64,000 bases of DNA from Thermomicrobiales bacterium (GCA_020432165.1 JAGQGU010000001.1:58655-122654); one strand, 5' to 3'; shown: positions 35,883 through 45,736, counted from the stretch's first letter. Program-made: numbers and translations. The notes: generated from the letters alone by a model not told the origin.

Positions 35883-37616
35883 ATGGTTGCCACAGATCCC
35901 ACAACTCAACGTACGGAAGCCAATCAGCATACCCAGCCCGAGGTGCTCACCGGTGCGCAGATCGTCTGCCGCGCTATCGAGGCCGAGGGCGTCAGCACAG
36001 TATTTGGCTATCCGGGTGGTGCTGTTATTCCGCTCTACGATGCGATTCCGGAAGCGAACCTGCACCACGTTCTGACCCGTTTTGAGCAATGGTCTGGTAT
36101 GGCCGCCATCGGCTATGCTCGCGCGACCGGGAAGGTCGGCTGCTGTATCGCTACCTCTGGTCCCGGTGCGACCAATCTGGTGACGGCGTTGGCCGATGCT
36201 ATGCTGGATTCCGTGCCGATTGTCGCCATTACCGGTCAGGTGATTGAGCCGTTGATCGGTCGCGATGGTTTCCAGGAAGTCGATATCACCGGCATCACCT
36301 TGCCCGTGACCAAGCACAACTACATCGTGCACGATGTGAACGAAATCGCTTCCACCATTAAGGAAGCATTCTATTTGGCACGATCCGGTCGACCTGGCCC
36401 GGTGTTGGTGGATATTCCCAAGAACATCTTCCAGGCCAAAACCGAGTACATCCCCGCCAAACTCACTCCACGCAAGAGCTATCAGCCCACCACTATTCCG
36501 AATATGCGCCAGGTGCGTCTCGCCGCCGATGCCATTGCGCAGGCCAAGCGTCCGCTCATTATGGCCGGCCACGGTGTCATTCTGAGCAACGCCGAAGACG
36601 AGTTCACGGAGTTTGTGGAGAAGACCGGTATCCCGACCATCTTCACGCTGCTTGGCCTCGGTGCCATGGACGAACTGCACCCTCTCGCTATCGGCATGAT
36701 GGGTATGCACGGCCATCGCCGCGCCAACCGGGCGCTGGATGAGTGCGATCTGCTGATCAACTTTGGTGCCCGCTTCGACGATCGTGCCACCGGCAAGCTT
36801 TCCGGATTCGCGCCGAACGCCAAGGTGATTCACGTTGATATCGATCCAGCCGAGATCGGCAAGAACGTCCAGACGGCTGTGCCGGTTGTCGGTGACGTTA
36901 AGGAAGTACTGAAGCTCCTCACCCCGGAAGTGCAGGCCGGTGATCACACCTCCTGGCGCAATTGGATCGAGGGTCAGCACAATCGCGTCCTGCGTGCCGC
37001 GCTGGAGGATCGTCCGGATTGGCCAGAGCCGTACGCGATTATCAAAGAAATCGCTGATGTCACCAACCACGATGCCATCGTCACCACCGATGTTGGCCAA
37101 CATCAGATGTGGGCGGCCCAGCACCTGGGCGTGAAGCATGGCAAGCGCTGGATCACCAGTGGTGGTCTGGGTACCATGGGCTTCGGTTTGCCCAGTGCCA
37201 TTGGTGCGAAGATGGGTCGGCCAGACCTCGAGGTCTGGACCATCGTCGGCGATGGTGGCTTCCAGATGAGCGGCACCGAACTTGCCACCTCTGTGCAGGA
37301 GGGGCTGGATATCAATATCGCCATTATCAATAACGGCTATCTCGGTATGGTGCGGCAATGGCAGGATCTCTTCCATGCCCGCAACTACTCCGAAGTCGCG
37401 ATCAGTGGACCTGACTTCGTGAAGCTCGCCGAGGCGTATGGTGCCACCGGTATCCGTGTCACTACCGATGCCGAGATTCGACCGGCAATCGAGAAGGCGC
37501 GCTCCATCAAGGGGCCGGTGCTCATCGATTTCGTGGTTGAGCCCGAGGCGAATGTCTACCCGATGGTTGCACCCGGTGCTGCTAATTCGCAGATGATCGA
37601 AGGCAATGGAGAGTAA
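35883..37616 (+). CDS. ilvB: Acetolactate synthase large subunit
   Basis: Thiamine-diphosphate enzyme making acetolactate or acetohydroxybutyrate, first step of Val/Leu/Ile synthesis. 577 residues, normal length. FGYPGGAVIPLYDAI and the catalytic Glu segment RFEQWSGMAAIGYARATGKVG in the N-terminal domain, FAD/central domain GLGAMDELHPLAIGMMGMHG, and the ThDP motif GDGGFQMSGTELAT...NN at the C-terminus. ATG 35883 has GGAGCAGAGAC upstream; earlier in-frame ATGs lie within the leader. It heads the ilvBNC-leuA-leuCDB operon. Confidence 0.95.
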   Translation: MVATDPTTQRTEANQHTQPEVLTGAQIVCRAIEAEGVSTVFGYPGGAVIPLYDAIPEANLHHVLTRFEQWSGMAAIGYARATGKVGCCIATSGPGATNLVTALADAMLDSVPIVAITGQVIEPLIGRDGFQEVDITGITLPVTKHNYIVHDVNEIASTIKEAFYLARSGRPGPVLVDIPKNIFQAKTEYIPAKLTPRKSYQPTTIPNMRQVRLAADAIAQAKRPLIMAGHGVILSNAEDEFTEFVEKTGIPTIFTLLGLGAMDELHPLAIGMMGMHGHRRANRALDECDLLINFGARFDDRATGKLSGFAPNAKVIHVDIDPAEIGKNVQTAVPVVGDVKEVLKLLTPEVQAGDHTSWRNWIEGQHNRVLRAALEDRPDWPEPYAIIKEIADVTNHDAIVTTDVGQHQMWAAQHLGVKHGKRWITSGGLGTMGFGLPSAIGAKMGRPDLEVWTIVGDGGFQMSGTELATSVQEGLDINIAIINNGYLGMVRQWQDLFHARNYSEVAISGPDFVKLAEAYGATGIRVTTDAEIRPAIEKARSIKGPVLIDFVVEPEANVYPMVAPGAANSQMIEGNGE

Positions 37617-37620
37617 ATCG

Positions 37621-38154
37621 ATGGAATCCCAACACACACTCGTCCTGCTGGTGGAAGATCATCCTGGTGTGCTCAACCGGGTGGTCAGCCTCATGCGCCG
37701 ACGTTCCTTTAATATCGATTCGATCACGGTCGGCCACTCCGAGCAGCCGAATGTCAGTCGTATGACCATTCAGTTGCGCGGCGAAGCCGAGGATATTGAG
37801 CAGGCTGGCAAGCAGCTGTACAAGCTGCTGGAAGTCATCAAGGTCATCGATCTCCAGCCATCCGAGGCCATGATCCGCGAGCTGGTGCTCGTCAAGGTCG
37901 CTGCCAAGGGAGCGATCCGGGCGGAAGTCGTGCAGACCGCATCCATCTATGGCGCACGGGTGTTGGACGCCACGCCAAACAGTGTCATGATCGAGATGGC
38001 GGGCACCGAGGAGGAGATCGAATCCTTCCTCACCATGATGCGGGTCTACGGTATCCGCGAGATGGTGCGCAGCGGCAAGGTCGCACTCCCGCGCACGCTC
38101 AGCAAGAAGACTGATAGCCAGACACGGCACATGAATCCGCTGGCTGCCGATTAA
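37621..38154 (+). CDS. ilvN: Acetolactate synthase regulatory small subunit
   Basis: ACT-domain regulatory subunit (177 residues) that activates IlvB and confers valine feedback inhibition. It begins HTLVLLVEDHPGVLNRVVSLMRRRSFNIDSI, the conserved ACT helix with N-x-x-S/T valine-site region, then SRMTIQL and a second half ALPRT. I favour ATG 37621 (after GGAGAG, 5 bases past the ilvB stop); ATG 37606 overlapping ilvB is also possible. Confidence 0.93.
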   Translation: MESQHTLVLLVEDHPGVLNRVVSLMRRRSFNIDSITVGHSEQPNVSRMTIQLRGEAEDIEQAGKQLYKLLEVIKVIDLQPSEAMIRELVLVKVAAKGAIRAEVVQTASIYGARVLDATPNSVMIEMAGTEEEIESFLTMMRVYGIREMVRSGKVALPRTLSKKTDSQTRHMNPLAAD

Positions 38155-38236
38155 TCACGCGTTTCACTTGACCTCACGGTGGGGTCACGAACGAACCCGG
38201 TAGCACGGTGCTATCGACATGGAGGATTCCGGAACA

Positions 38237-39274
38237 ATGGTCGCAAAGATCTATTACGAAAACGACGCCACGCTTGCTCCGCTTCAGGACAAGACGGTTG
38301 CCATCCTTGGCTACGGTGCCCAGGGGCACGCACACGCGCTCAACCTGCGCGATAGCGGTATCAGCGTTGTTGTCGGTCTCAAGGACGGCAGCAAGAGCAT
38401 CGCCAAGGCCGAGGCTGAGGGTCTCAAGGTTCTGCCGGTGGCAGAGGCCGTCAAGATCGCCGATGTGGTGATGGTGCTCGTGCCGGATCATCTGCAGAAG
38501 GCGATTTACGAGAGCGAGATTGAGCCAAATCTGACCGCTGGCAAGACGCTCATGTTTGCCCATGGCTTCGCCATTCACTTCAAGGCGATTGTGCCCCCGG
38601 CCGATATCGATGTCAGCATGTGTGCCCCGAAGGCACCGGGTCAGCGTGTACGCGAACTCTTCCAGGAGGGCATCGGCGTTCCGGGTCTGGTCGCGATCGC
38701 GCAGGACGCTACCGGCAACGCCATGGAGACCGCGCTCGCCTACGCTCGCGGTATCGGTTGCCTGAACGCTGGTGTGTTGGAGACCACGTTCCGTGAAGAG
38801 ACCGAGACAGATCTCTTCGGCGAGCAGGCCGTGCTTTGCGGTGGCGTCAGCGCACTGATGATGGCTGGCTTCGAGACATTGGTGGAAGCCGGTTACGAGC
38901 CAGAGAGTGCCTACTTCGAGTGCGTCCATGAGATGAAGCTCATTGTCGACCTGATCTACGAAGGTGGTATGACCCTCATGCGCCAGGTGGTCAGCGATAC
39001 CGCTGAGTATGGCGACTACATCACTGGTCCGAAGATCATCACCGCCGAGACCAAGAAGGCGATGAAGCAGGTTCTGACCGATATCCAGGATGGCACCTTT
39101 GCCACCAACTGGATCGCCGAGAACGAGACCGGCCGCGAGGGCTTCCTTCAGCTTCGCGCCGATAACGAAGGTCATCAGGTGGAGCAGGTCGGTGCCGAGC
39201 TGCGCGCGATGATGCCGTTCCTGAAGAGTGGCAAGGCCGCTCGAGAGGCTGCTGCAGCCAAGCGCAATTCATAA
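38237..39274 (+). CDS. ilvC: Ketol-acid reductoisomerase (class I)
   Basis: NAD(P)H- and Mg-dependent isomerase/reductase converting acetolactate to dihydroxyisovalerate. 345 residues, a class I enzyme. Rossmann motif [13 protein letters not shown], cofactor loop [24 protein letters not shown], then metal ligands EQAVLCGG and [13 protein letters not shown] 38237 follows GGAGGA (38222-38227); ATG 38219 adds six residues. Two small hairpins lie in the gap from ilvN. Confidence 0.95.
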   Translation: MVAKIYYENDATLAPLQDKTVAILGYGAQGHAHALNLRDSGISVVVGLKDGSKSIAKAEAEGLKVLPVAEAVKIADVVMVLVPDHLQKAIYESEIEPNLTAGKTLMFAHGFAIHFKAIVPPADIDVSMCAPKAPGQRVRELFQEGIGVPGLVAIAQDATGNAMETALAYARGIGCLNAGVLETTFREETETDLFGEQAVLCGGVSALMMAGFETLVEAGYEPESAYFECVHEMKLIVDLIYEGGMTLMRQVVSDTAEYGDYITGPKIITAETKKAMKQVLTDIQDGTFATNWIAENETGREGFLQLRADNEGHQVEQVGAELRAMMPFLKSGKAAREAAAAKRNS

Positions 39275-39277
39275 TAG

Positions 39278-39323
39278 GGGCGGACCTACGCGTCCGCCCG
39301 CTTGGGAGGGCGTGTGCCCTCCC
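39278..39323. repeat. Two tandem perfect hairpins between ilvC and leuA
   Basis: GGGCGGAC / GTCCGCCC (39278-39299, loop CTACGC) followed by GGGAGGG / CCCTCCC (39304-39323, loop CGTGTG). Neither has a T-run. The first matches the GGGCGG hairpin of the element at 23912-24015, so this is probably a worn copy of the same repeat, lying inside the operon. Confidence 0.6.
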
Positions 39324-39340
39324 GCAGAAAGGGCAAGGAA

Positions 39341-40933
39341 ATGAGCGACGGAGAGATTAACGTATCGGCTGCTGAAGATCGCGTGATTGTGTTCGACACC
39401 ACCCTTCGTGATGGCGAGCAATCCCCCGGTGCAACACTTACGGCAGAAGAGAAACTCGAAGTTGCGGATGCCCTTTTCAAGCTCCAGGTGGATGTGATCG
39501 AGGCCGGATTCCCGGCCGCCTCGCCCGGCGACTTTGAAGCCGTGCGCGAAATCGCCCGCCGCAGCGCCGGTACCGGTGTTACCATCGCCGGTCTGGCCCG
39601 TGCGGTCCCTGGCGATATCGAACGATGTGCGCAAGCGGTCTCCGAAGCGGAGAAGCCGCGCATCCACACCTTTATTGCCACCAGCGATATCCACCTGAAG
39701 TACAAGCTGCGCATGACCCGCGAGCAGGTGATTGAGCGTGTGCGCGAAAGCGTGACTCTGGCGAAGTCCTTCGTGGATGATGTCGAGTTCTCTTGCGAGG
39801 ATGCTACCCGTTCCGATCGCGAGTTCATGGCGGAAGTTTTCAGTGTCGCGGTCGAGTGTGGTGCTACCACCCTCAATATCCCGGACACGAACGGCTACAC
39901 CACACCGATCGAGTACATCGAGCTGATCTCCTGGCTGAAAGACAACATCCGTATGAGCGATGATGTCGTGCTCTCCGTGCACTGCCACGATGATCTCGGT
40001 ATGGCTACTGCCAACACCTTGGCCGCGATTAGCGCCGGTGCGCGTCAGGTAGAGGTGACTATCAATGGTATCGGCGAGCGTGCCGGCAACACTGCTTTGG
40101 AAGAAGTGGTGATGGCGTTGGATACTCGCCCGACTGTCTACAACGGTTTGACCACACGTATCGTCAAGAATCGCCTGGTGCCAACCAGCCGCCTGTTGAG
40201 CAACCTGACCGGGTTGGCCGTGCAGGCGAACAAGGCGATTGTCGGCGCCAACGCGTTTGCTCACGAGTCCGGAATCCATCAGGATGGCGTCCTCAAGGAG
40301 CGTTCCACTTACGAGATCATGAATCCGGAAGATGTGGGTTGGACCGGGACCAGCCTGGTGCTGGGCAAGCATAGTGGCCGTGCTGGTTTCCGGGCCGCGC
40401 TGAAGGATTTGGGCATCAAGCTGGAAGATGATGCCATGCAGCATGCCTACGAGCGCTTCCTGGAACTGGCGGATCGCAAGAAGCACGTCACTGGTGCCGA
40501 TATCGAGGCACTGGTTGCCGATGAGATTGTTGTCTCCGGCAGCGCTATTCATCTTGACGATTTCAGCGTCACATCCGGCAAGGGTGGCGATGCCAACGCC
40601 ATGGTTGTTGTCAGCCGCGATGGTCAGCAATTCGCTGGCCGTGCCAATGGCAATGGTCCGATCGATGCTCTCCTTGGAGCCATTGATACTGCCCTCAATC
40701 TTGAAACTGAGCTTGCTTACTTCCAGGTGGAAGCCGTGACGCCGGGCGAGGATGCCCAGGGTCAGGTGCACATGCGTGTGCGTCACGATGGCCAAATGTA
40801 CAGCGGCCATGGCCTGGCTACCGATACGGTGGAAGCATCGGCCAAGGCCTATTTGGCGGCAGTGAGTCACATCGTGACCAACCAGCCGGAAGTGGTGTTG
40901 GCAGCGACTTCTTCGACATCGCGATGGACCTGA
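39341..40933 (+). CDS. leuA: 2-Isopropylmalate synthase
   Basis: First committed step of leucine synthesis: ketoisovalerate plus acetyl-CoA. 530 residues with the catalytic TIM barrel starting FDTTLRDGEQSPGATLTAEEKLE, metal ligands in VHCHDDLGMATANTLAA, GIGERAGNTALEEV, and a C-terminal LeuA dimer/allosteric domain (about 400-515) for leucine feedback. AAGGAA precedes ATG 39341. The next gene starts two bases after its stop. Confidence 0.95.
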   Translation: MSDGEINVSAAEDRVIVFDTTLRDGEQSPGATLTAEEKLEVADALFKLQVDVIEAGFPAASPGDFEAVREIARRSAGTGVTIAGLARAVPGDIERCAQAVSEAEKPRIHTFIATSDIHLKYKLRMTREQVIERVRESVTLAKSFVDDVEFSCEDATRSDREFMAEVFSVAVECGATTLNIPDTNGYTTPIEYIELISWLKDNIRMSDDVVLSVHCHDDLGMATANTLAAISAGARQVEVTINGIGERAGNTALEEVVMALDTRPTVYNGLTTRIVKNRLVPTSRLLSNLTGLAVQANKAIVGANAFAHESGIHQDGVLKERSTYEIMNPEDVGWTGTSLVLGKHSGRAGFRAALKDLGIKLEDDAMQHAYERFLELADRKKHVTGADIEALVADEIVVSGSAIHLDDFSVTSGKGGDANAMVVVSRDGQQFAGRANGNGPIDALLGAIDTALNLETELAYFQVEAVTPGEDAQGQVHMRVRHDGQMYSGHGLATDTVEASAKAYLAAVSHIVTNQPEVVLAATSSTSRWT

Positions 40934-40934
40934 T

Positions 40935-41681
40935 ATGACCACACGCGAAGATGTTATCTGGCAGAATGCCGCGGTAGCCGCCAACTACGGCGTTAGCCGC
41001 ACTGCCATTCCATTTGTCGATATGCACTTCGAGGTTATGCATCGTTTGCTCGATGCCGCTGACCTCGAGGTCACCAATCTCCTTGATCTCGGGTGTGGTG
41101 ACGGTATTGTCACCACTGAGGTCATGCGGAAGCAGCCGGTGCAGCAGGCGACATTGCAGGATTTCTCCGATCCATTTCTGGATGCTGCCCGCGCACGATT
41201 TGAGGGAGCTGATCTCGATATCGCCTTCGTTGCTGGCGATTTCCGGGAGAACGACTGGCACGCTGCCATCACAGCACGCGGCCCCTTTGATCTCATTGCC
41301 AGCCGCTTCGCCATCCATCACATTCCTGATGAAATGAAACGCGCGCTCTATGAGCAGGTCTTCCGGTGGTTGAAGCCGGGCGGAATGTTCATCCAGATCG
41401 AGCACGTCGCGAGCGCGACAGCACTCTACAATCGCGCGTACGATAAGTTGATGGTGGATTGCCTCTACGCAGCCCGCGGCCACGAGGCCGACTACGATGA
41501 GGTCTACGCCAGCTATCGCGATCGTGCGGATGGTGGCGCCAATATCCTGGCCCCGGTTTGGGATCAGGTGCAGTGGTTGCGCGAGATCGGCTTTGTCGAT
41601 GCCGATTGTGCGTTCAAGTGTTTTGAGTTATCCGTATTTGCCGGTCGTAAACCGGCACAGGCAGAAGGAATCGTTTCGTGA
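40935..41681 (+). CDS. Class I SAM-dependent methyltransferase inside the leu operon
   Basis: A 248-residue methyltransferase with motif [18 protein letters not shown], post-I segment, and the [33 protein letters not shown] region typical for Methyltransf_25/11. It begins one base after the leuA stop and its own stop overlaps leuC by 4 bases, so it is a full member of the operon. The substrate is not evident; a role linked to leucine or to an isopropylmalate-derived product is only a guess. Related context (methyltransferase between leuA and leuC) is worth comparing. Confidence 0.85.
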   Translation: MTTREDVIWQNAAVAANYGVSRTAIPFVDMHFEVMHRLLDAADLEVTNLLDLGCGDGIVTTEVMRKQPVQQATLQDFSDPFLDAARARFEGADLDIAFVAGDFRENDWHAAITARGPFDLIASRFAIHHIPDEMKRALYEQVFRWLKPGGMFIQIEHVASATALYNRAYDKLMVDCLYAARGHEADYDEVYASYRDRADGGANILAPVWDQVQWLREIGFVDADCAFKCFELSVFAGRKPAQAEGIVS

Positions 41682-43084
41682 CCCAGCCGAAAACACTGGC
41701 CGAGAAACTTTGGGATCGGCATGTGGTACGCCACGCCGAGAATGAGCCGGATCTGCTCTATATCGATTTGCACCTGGTGCATGAGGTGACCAGTCCCCAG
41801 GCATTCGATGGTCTGCGGATGCATGGTCGTCAGGTGCGCCGACCCGATCTCACTATTGCCACAGCCGATCACAACGTGCCGACGATCGGCATCAACCTTC
41901 CCGTGGCCGATCCGATCTCTGCCAAGCAGCTGAGCAAGCTAAGCGAAAACGCCCGCGATTTCGGTATCAAGCTGCATCCCATGGGGGCACCTGGCCAGGG
42001 TATCGTGCATATCATCGGACCAGAGCAGGGTCTCACCCAGCCTGGTATGACGATCGTTTGCGGCGATAGCCACACCAGCACCCACGGCGCTTTTGGCGCG
42101 CTCGCCTTCGGTATTGGTACCAGCGAAGTGGAGCATGTGCTCGCGACACAGACCTTGCCGCAGAATCGCCCGCAAACAATGGCGATCACGGTCGATGGCA
42201 CATTGCAGGAAGGCGTCACTGCCAAGGATGTGATCCTCGCTATCATCGGCAAGATCGGCACCGGCGGTGGTGTCGGCGCGATTGTTGAGTACCGGGGCGA
42301 GGTCATCCGCAATCTCTCGATGGAAGGTCGCATGACCATCTGCAATATGAGCATTGAGGGTGGCGCCAAGGCCGGTATGATCGCGCCCGATGACACTACC
42401 TACGCCTATGTCGAAGGCCGCCAGTACGCGCCCAAGGGTGCCGAGTGGGAAGCGGCATTGGACGACTGGCGCACGCTTCCGACTGATGTGGATGCCACTT
42501 ACGATCGCGAAGTCATTCTGGATGGCAATCTGATTCGACCTCACGTCAGCTGGGGGACCAACCCCGGCCAGGTGACGAGCATCGATATGACTGTCCCGGA
42601 TCCCGATTCCTTTGAATCCGAAGGCGATCGTGATGCGGCGGCGCGCGCGCTGAAGTACATGGATTTGATTCCGGGTACCCCAATGCGGGATATCAAGGTC
42701 GATACCATCTTCCTCGGTAGTTGCACCAATGCCCGTATTGAAGATCTCCGCAGCGCGGCCAGTATCCTGCAGGGACGCCATGTCGCCAATGGTATGCGCG
42801 CGATGGTGGTTCCTGGTTCAATGCGCGTGAAGATGCAGGCCGAACAGGAAGGTCTGGATAAGATCTTCCAGGAGGCCGGTTTCGAGTGGCGTTCGGCTGG
42901 TTGCTCCATGTGCCTTGGCATGAATCCGGACCAGCTTGCTCCTGGTGAGCGTTGCGCCAGCACCAGCAATCGCAACTTCGAAGGTCGGCAGGGCAAGGGT
43001 GGTCGCACGCACCTTGTCTCACCGCAAGTTGCCGCTGCCACTGCTGTACTCGGTCACTTCGGCACACCCGCCGATCTGAATTAG
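41678..43084 (+). CDS. leuC: 3-Isopropylmalate dehydratase large subunit
   Basis: Aconitase-family subunit with [4Fe-4S] cluster that isomerises 2- to 3-isopropylmalate with LeuD. 468 residues, normal. Cluster and active-site motifs: [35 protein letters not shown] and [13 protein letters not shown] (the two clustered cysteines), plus [20 protein letters not shown] start overlaps the methyltransferase stop by 4 bases. Confidence 0.96.
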   Translation: MTQPKTLAEKLWDRHVVRHAENEPDLLYIDLHLVHEVTSPQAFDGLRMHGRQVRRPDLTIATADHNVPTIGINLPVADPISAKQLSKLSENARDFGIKLHPMGAPGQGIVHIIGPEQGLTQPGMTIVCGDSHTSTHGAFGALAFGIGTSEVEHVLATQTLPQNRPQTMAITVDGTLQEGVTAKDVILAIIGKIGTGGGVGAIVEYRGEVIRNLSMEGRMTICNMSIEGGAKAGMIAPDDTTYAYVEGRQYAPKGAEWEAALDDWRTLPTDVDATYDREVILDGNLIRPHVSWGTNPGQVTSIDMTVPDPDSFESEGDRDAAARALKYMDLIPGTPMRDIKVDTIFLGSCTNARIEDLRSAASILQGRHVANGMRAMVVPGSMRVKMQAEQEGLDKIFQEAGFEWRSAGCSMCLGMNPDQLAPGERCASTSNRNFEGRQGKGGRTHLVSPQVAAATAVLGHFGTPADLN

Positions 43085-43118
43085 GAGCGGATTCGTATCC
43101 TATTGTCCCATCGCCATT

Positions 43119-43185
43119 CGGTAGCAGGGGAGCTGGTCTCCCCTTCAGAGGGCGATATGAGGGCAGATAAACTGCCCTTCTACCG
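43119..43185. repeat. Palindromic repeat element between leuC and leuD
   Basis: Terminal inverted repeats CGGTAG (43119-43124) and CTACCG (43180-43185) enclose two perfect hairpins, GGGGAG/CTCCCC (43127-43143) and AGGGCAG/CTGCCCT (43160-43178). Same two-hairpin layout with GTAG/CTAC ends as 23912-24015. It occupies most of the 136-base gap. Confidence 0.6.
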
Positions 43186-43220
43186 ATCAACACCATCAGC
43201 GCCTGCTTTAGGAGAACGCA

Positions 43221-43838
43221 ATGGAACCAATCAAGAAAATCGAGGGACGAATCGCTCCACTCGACCGCAGTGATGTTGATACCGATCAGATTATTCCCGC
43301 CGTTTGGCTGAAGCGGGTTGAACGCACCGGCTTCGGTGAAGGGCTCTTCTCCGCCTGGCGCGAGAGCGATCCGAACTTTGTGCTGAACAAACCGGAGTTC
43401 GAGGGCACCAGGGTGCTGGTTGCTGGTCCGAATTTCGGCACCGGCTCCAGCCGCGAACACGCGGTTTGGGCGCTGATGGATTACGGTTTTCAGGCTGTGA
43501 TCTCGCCGAAGTTTGGCGATATCTTCCGCAACAACGCCACCAAGGCGGGACTCGTTCCGGTGCAGGTGGATGATGCCTTCGGTGCCGAGCTTATGGAAGC
43601 CGCGTTGGAGCATCCCTTCCTGGAAGTCGTAGTCGATGTCGAGACGCGCACCGTTTTGGTGCCGCGGCTCGGTATGCAGACGACGTTCCCGCTGGACGAG
43701 TTCACCCAGCATCGTTTGTTGAACGGGTTGGATGATATCGGTATTACGCTGCAACACGCCGATGAGGTGGAAGCTTACGAGGCGCAGCGCAAGCCCTGGC
43801 TGCCCAAGGTCGATCATCCGGAGGCGAAGGTTTCATGA
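43221..43838 (+). CDS. leuD: 3-Isopropylmalate dehydratase small subunit
   Basis: Swivelling-domain partner of LeuC, 205 residues (normal). Motifs: GRIAPLDRSDVDTDQIIPA at the N-terminus, GPNFGTGSSREHAVWALMDYGFQAVISPKFGDIFRNNA for the substrate loop. AGGAGAACGCA is the ribosome site. Overlaps leuB by 4 bases. Confidence 0.95.
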   Translation: MEPIKKIEGRIAPLDRSDVDTDQIIPAVWLKRVERTGFGEGLFSAWRESDPNFVLNKPEFEGTRVLVAGPNFGTGSSREHAVWALMDYGFQAVISPKFGDIFRNNATKAGLVPVQVDDAFGAELMEAALEHPFLEVVVDVETRTVLVPRLGMQTTFPLDEFTQHRLLNGLDDIGITLQHADEVEAYEAQRKPWLPKVDHPEAKVS

Positions 43839-44908
43839 CATCGTTCAATATTGTTCTGCTACCCGGTGACGGCGTTGGTCCCGATGTTATTGCCGAGGCT
43901 GTCCGTGTTTCTGAAGCTGCTGCAGCCAGGTTCGGCTTTACGCTGAATTTCGATACGCGTCTGATCGGTGGTTGTGCCATCGATGCATATGGCACCTCTC
44001 TGCGCGATGAAGATATCGAGGCCGCCCGTGCTGCCGATGCTGTGCTGCTCGGCGCGGTTGGTGGCCCCAAATGGGATAATCCATCCGCCAGTGTGCGCCC
44101 GGAGCAGGGATTGCTGAAGATTCGTAAGGAGCTGGGCCTTTTCGCGAATCTGCGCCCGGTTACCGCAAATGAATCGCTCCTGGCTGCCTCGCCGATTAAG
44201 GAAGAGCGTATTCGCGGTACAGATATGTTGGTGGTGCGAGAGCTCACCGGCGGTATCTACTTCGGTGATCGCAAGCGCTGGAACGATGAGCAGGGTCGCG
44301 TGGCGATGGACACGCTGATCTATCACGAGTATGAAGTACAGCGTATCGTCGAACTCGCTTTCGAGTTGGCACGTGGACGTAAAGGTCATGTCACCAGCGT
44401 CGATAAGGCCAATGTGCTCGATTCCAGCCGCATGTGGCGCGAGATCGCGACCGAGATTGGTGCTGCCAATCCGGATATCAGGCTCGATCATATGCTGGTT
44501 GACGCGATGACGATGAAGCTGGTGCAGCAGCCGAACGCCTACGATGTCATCGTTACCGAGAACATGTTTGGCGACATCCTTACTGACGAAGCCTCGGTGC
44601 TCGGTGGCAGTATCGGATTGCTGCCTTCGGCGTCCCTGGGCGCTCCCGGTGAGAATGGTCGCCGCATCGGGCTGTACGAGCCGATTCACGGCTCGGCTCC
44701 AGATATCGCGGGGCAGGGGATTGCCAATCCTGCGGGTACTATTCTTTCCGCTGCCATGATGATGCGCATGTCGCTCAACCAACCGGAGGCTGCTGCAGCT
44801 ATTGAGGCTGCCGTCGATGCTGCCATCAACGCCGGCATTCGCACCGGCGATCTGGGCGGTACTGCCAGCACGAGCGAGTTCGGCGACGCCGTCGTTGCCG
44901 CCCTGTAG
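43835..44908 (+). CDS. leuB: 3-Isopropylmalate dehydrogenase
   Basis: NAD-dependent oxidative decarboxylase, third step of leucine synthesis. 357 residues. Motifs: LLPGDGVGPDVIAEAV, AVGGPKWDN, RELTGGIYFGDR, DKANVLDSSRMWRE, HMLVDAMTMKLVQQPNAYDVIVTENMFGDILTDEAS and EPIHGSAPDIAGQGIANP. Last gene of the ilv-leu operon; hairpins follow at 44935 and 45009. Confidence 0.96.
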   Translation: MTSFNIVLLPGDGVGPDVIAEAVRVSEAAAARFGFTLNFDTRLIGGCAIDAYGTSLRDEDIEAARAADAVLLGAVGGPKWDNPSASVRPEQGLLKIRKELGLFANLRPVTANESLLAASPIKEERIRGTDMLVVRELTGGIYFGDRKRWNDEQGRVAMDTLIYHEYEVQRIVELAFELARGRKGHVTSVDKANVLDSSRMWREIATEIGAANPDIRLDHMLVDAMTMKLVQQPNAYDVIVTENMFGDILTDEASVLGGSIGLLPSASLGAPGENGRRIGLYEPIHGSAPDIAGQGIANPAGTILSAAMMMRMSLNQPEAAAAIEAAVDAAINAGIRTGDLGGTASTSEFGDAVVAAL

Positions 44909-44934
44909 CACCGCATCAGGGTGGTTCTGTCTAG

Positions 44935-44955
44935 GCCCGGGGTTTATCCCCGGGC
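44935..44955. repeat. GC-rich hairpin after leuB
   Basis: Perfect 8-bp stem GCCCGGGG / CCCCGGGC, loop TTTAT, no T-run. 26 bases after the leuB stop; may protect the 3' end of the operon mRNA. Confidence 0.5.
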
Positions 44956-45008
44956 GCGTGGCCAGGTCTCATGGATCACTTGTAATTAGTAAGTAAGTAT
45001 CTTAAAGT

Positions 45009-45040
45009 AACCGGGTGCACACATGGCACCTGGTTTCGTT
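45009..45040 (+). terminator. Probable terminator of the ilv-leu operon
   Basis: Stem AACCGGGTGC / GCACCTGGTT (one G-T pair) with a 7-base loop, followed by TTCGTTTCT. It lies just before the FMN-reductase gene, so it separates that gene from the operon. Confidence 0.55.
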
Positions 45041-45059
45041 TCTATCAAGGAATTGCTCC

Positions 45060-45650
45060 ATGAACTCTGCTCCGCTCAATCTTGCGATCATCATCGGCTC
45101 CGTGCGCGAGGGTCGTTTCGGTCCCACCGTTGCTCGCTGGTTCGCCGGTCAGGCCGCGGCTCACGGTGGCTACAACGTCAATGTGATTGACCTCGCCGAT
45201 TACGACATCCCGAGCAACATGACTCGCAATAGCGATGTCGAGCGCTTCTCTGAGCAGATCGCAGTCGCCGATGCTATCGTCGTGGTGACCCAGGAGTACA
45301 ATCACAGCTTCGCTGGCCCTCTAAAGACGGCCATTGATGCGCTGAAGAAGGAATGGCATGGCAAGCCCGTCGGCTTCGTTGCCTACGGCGGTATTTCCGG
45401 TGGTTTGCGCGCCGTCGAAGCACTGCGCATCGTCTTCGCTGAGGTTCATGCCACCACCATTCGCGAATCCGTTGCCTTCCCACTGGCGTGGCAGAAGTTC
45501 GATGCTAATGGTCAGCCGGTCGAAGCCGAGATCGTGGGCACCGCCGCTAAGCTTATGCTGGATAACCTGGAGTGGTGGGGCGTTGCGCTTCGCGAAATGC
45601 GCGACCGTGCACCATACGGTCAGCCATTGAGCGCGGTTGTTGCTGATTAG
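45060..45650 (+). CDS. NADPH-dependent FMN reductase family protein
   Basis: Flavodoxin-fold oxidoreductase, 196 residues. LNLAIIIGSVREGRFGPTVARWF binds the FMN phosphate; VVTQEYNHSFAGPLKTAIDALKKEWHGKPVGFVAYGG is the diagnostic COG0431 stretch. Members reduce FMN, quinones, chromate or azo compounds; the substrate cannot be told. ATG at 45060 after AAGGAATTGCTCC. Convergent with the next gene. Confidence 0.9.
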   Translation: MNSAPLNLAIIIGSVREGRFGPTVARWFAGQAAAHGGYNVNVIDLADYDIPSNMTRNSDVERFSEQIAVADAIVVVTQEYNHSFAGPLKTAIDALKKEWHGKPVGFVAYGGISGGLRAVEALRIVFAEVHATTIRESVAFPLAWQKFDANGQPVEAEIVGTAAKLMLDNLEWWGVALREMRDRAPYGQPLSAVVAD

Positions 45651-45736
45651 GTGATCGTCGAAGGGTGATGCATCCTGGCTCCGTGTCGCTGGGTCGAGGT
45701 GTATCGCCACGTGGCGAAGCATGACGCCGACGATTG

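Noticed and set aside
35808-37637. Long open frame (609 codons) antisense to ilvB
   Set aside because: The plus strand has a full ilvB with all motifs; the antisense frame has no recognisable domain and results from codon bias.
39269-40984. Long open frame (571 codons) antisense to leuA
   Set aside because: Shadow of a complete leuA; composition is that of reverse codons.
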